From Caldicellulosiruptor kronotskyensis 2002 (GTDB taxonomy: Bacteria; Bacillota; Thermoanaerobacteria; Caldicellulosiruptorales; Caldicellulosiruptoraceae), in assembly GCF_000166775.1 (NCBI RefSeq), contig NC_014720.1, positions 2,574,001 to 2,638,000 of the forward strand: a stretch of 64,000 bases of DNA, given 5' to 3'. This document shows positions 63,476 through 64,000 of the stretch, piece after piece. A model generated the notes under the pieces. The model did not search any database. It was not told the DNA's origin and saw nothing but the letters and a program-made list of their open reading frames with translations. Positions within the stretch are counted from its first letter, which is position 1, and each line of letters starts with the position of its first letter. The translations under genes were made by a program, and so were the position numbers.

Positions 63476-64000
63476 TTAACCTATTACATACTCATCAGTG
63501 TTGTAAATTTGACCATCTTGATGGTTCACACCCTTATTATAGCTATTTATAAAATTATATGGTAGATATTGCAACACTATAAAGTAAGGCACTGCTATAA
63601 GGTAAAAAACAAATCCTATCAAACTTAAAATAATAAATAATACACTCTCTTGAGATGTTTCTGTTTTAAATAATGTATCAACAATATAAACTGGTATTTG
63701 GAAAACTATTGATACCAAAATACTATAAATATAAGCTGCTATTACAAATCCCATTTTCCCCTTTGTAAGCTTTAAGCTCTCTTTAACACTTTCTATAACT
63801 CCTATATTTTTATCCACCAATGCTGCATTTGCAAACATTAATCTTAATAACAGGTAAACACCTAATACTATACCAACAATACCAATTATAATCAGAGCAA
63901 AGCGTGCTAAATTATCGACAGCATCGGTACTAAAAGCTATACCTATAATACCTATAAAAAGTATTGACCCAACTATAAGTGTTAATAAAAATCCCAGTCC
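63476..64000 (-). CDS. Polytopic membrane protein (partial, continues beyond the window)
   Basis: The frame is open from base 64000 to the stop at 63476, 174 residues, so the start is outside the window. It has at least four hydrophobic segments (LLTLIVGSILFIGIIGI; ALIIIGIVGIVLGVYLLL; GFVIAAYIYSILVSIVF; LFIILSLIGFVFYLIAV) and the pattern LRLMFANAALVDKNIGVIES..SLKLTKG, typical of glycerophosphodiester-phosphodiesterase membrane-domain-like or DUF975-like proteins. Function is unknown. The ATG at 63838 is internal. Confidence 0.7.
   Translation of the reverse strand, partial: GLGFLLTLIVGSILFIGIIGIAFSTDAVDNLARFALIIIGIVGIVLGVYLLLRLMFANAALVDKNIGVIESVKESLKLTKGKMGFVIAAYIYSILVSIVFQIPVYIVDTLFKTETSQESVLFIILSLIGFVFYLIAVPYFIVLQYLPYNFINSYNKGVNHQDGQIYNTDEYVIG

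Noticed and set aside
1-64000. CRISPR arrays, tRNA or rRNA genes
   Set aside because: I saw no regularly spaced direct repeats and no tRNA-like GGTTCGA arms or rRNA segments.

Overview
The window looks like chromosome from a Caldicellulosiruptor-type bacterium: a low-GC, Gram-positive, thermophilic, anaerobic plant-polymer degrader. The support is spoIIE and an AbrB-type transition-state regulator (sporulation lineage), a large xylan locus with a xynC-xynA-xynB gene set, [FeFe]-hydrogenase maturation genes, a TtuA/TtuB-like pair for tRNA thiolation in thermophiles, and frequent TTG/GTG starts. I saw no tRNA, rRNA or CRISPR array.

Region by region. (1) 1-10603, minus strand: a housekeeping run of murA, DUF1284, birA, folP, DUF3006, folK, an SDR, a Uma2 protein, a membrane coiled-coil protein and pspA, closed by a terminator; spoIIE and the start of a partial gene follow. 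(2) 10789-22289: an MCP without an external sensor; a heterodimeric ABC exporter with its MarR regulator; queE; ttuA-ttuB; a zinc-ribbon gene, ridA and queC; and a LysM-G5-M23 cell-wall protein. (3) 22478-46627, minus strand: a 24-kb xylan locus. It starts from a TTGACT-17-TATTAT promoter whose spacer holds a LacI/CRE-like operator. It encodes, in order of transcription, a giant substrate-binding protein with two carbohydrate-binding-like domains, two permeases, an NHL/Yip1 membrane protein, a DUF5696 protein, two more permeases, a second binding protein with a C-terminal CBM-like domain, a six-domain GH43 protein, CBM22-GH10, GH39, GH10, an acetyl-xylan esterase type protein and a second GH39. 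No transporter ATPase lies in the locus. (4) 47212-51530: an abrB-like gene with a 0A-box in its leader, rsmI, trmN6-like, a lone CheY-like receiver, hydG and the TM1266-type regulator, the last two behind a leader RNA with mutually exclusive foldings. (5) 51531-56076: decayed coding remnants, then a glycosyltransferase/PlsY-like acyltransferase pair split by an IS607-type element. That element has a frameshifted tnpB and a pseudoknotted right end that looks like an omega (guide) RNA. (6) 56212-64000: a GH13 alpha-glucosidase, a PerR-rubrerythrin operon (perR apparently starts at ATT), a CTAG-type methyltransferase with a dead SNase-like tail beside a broken MjaI-type endonuclease gene, small membrane proteins, a secreted protein, a TnpB zinc-ribbon relic and a partial membrane protein.

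How the parts work together: the xylan locus would cut xylan outside the cell (CBM22-GH10, GH43 protein), import oligosaccharides through two CUT1 transporters, and finish deacetylation and hydrolysis inside (esterase, GH10, GH39s). The least explained parts are the double transporter with DUF5696 and NHL-Yip1 proteins, the leader upstream of the TM1266-hydG pair, and the RNA at the end of the IS607 element.
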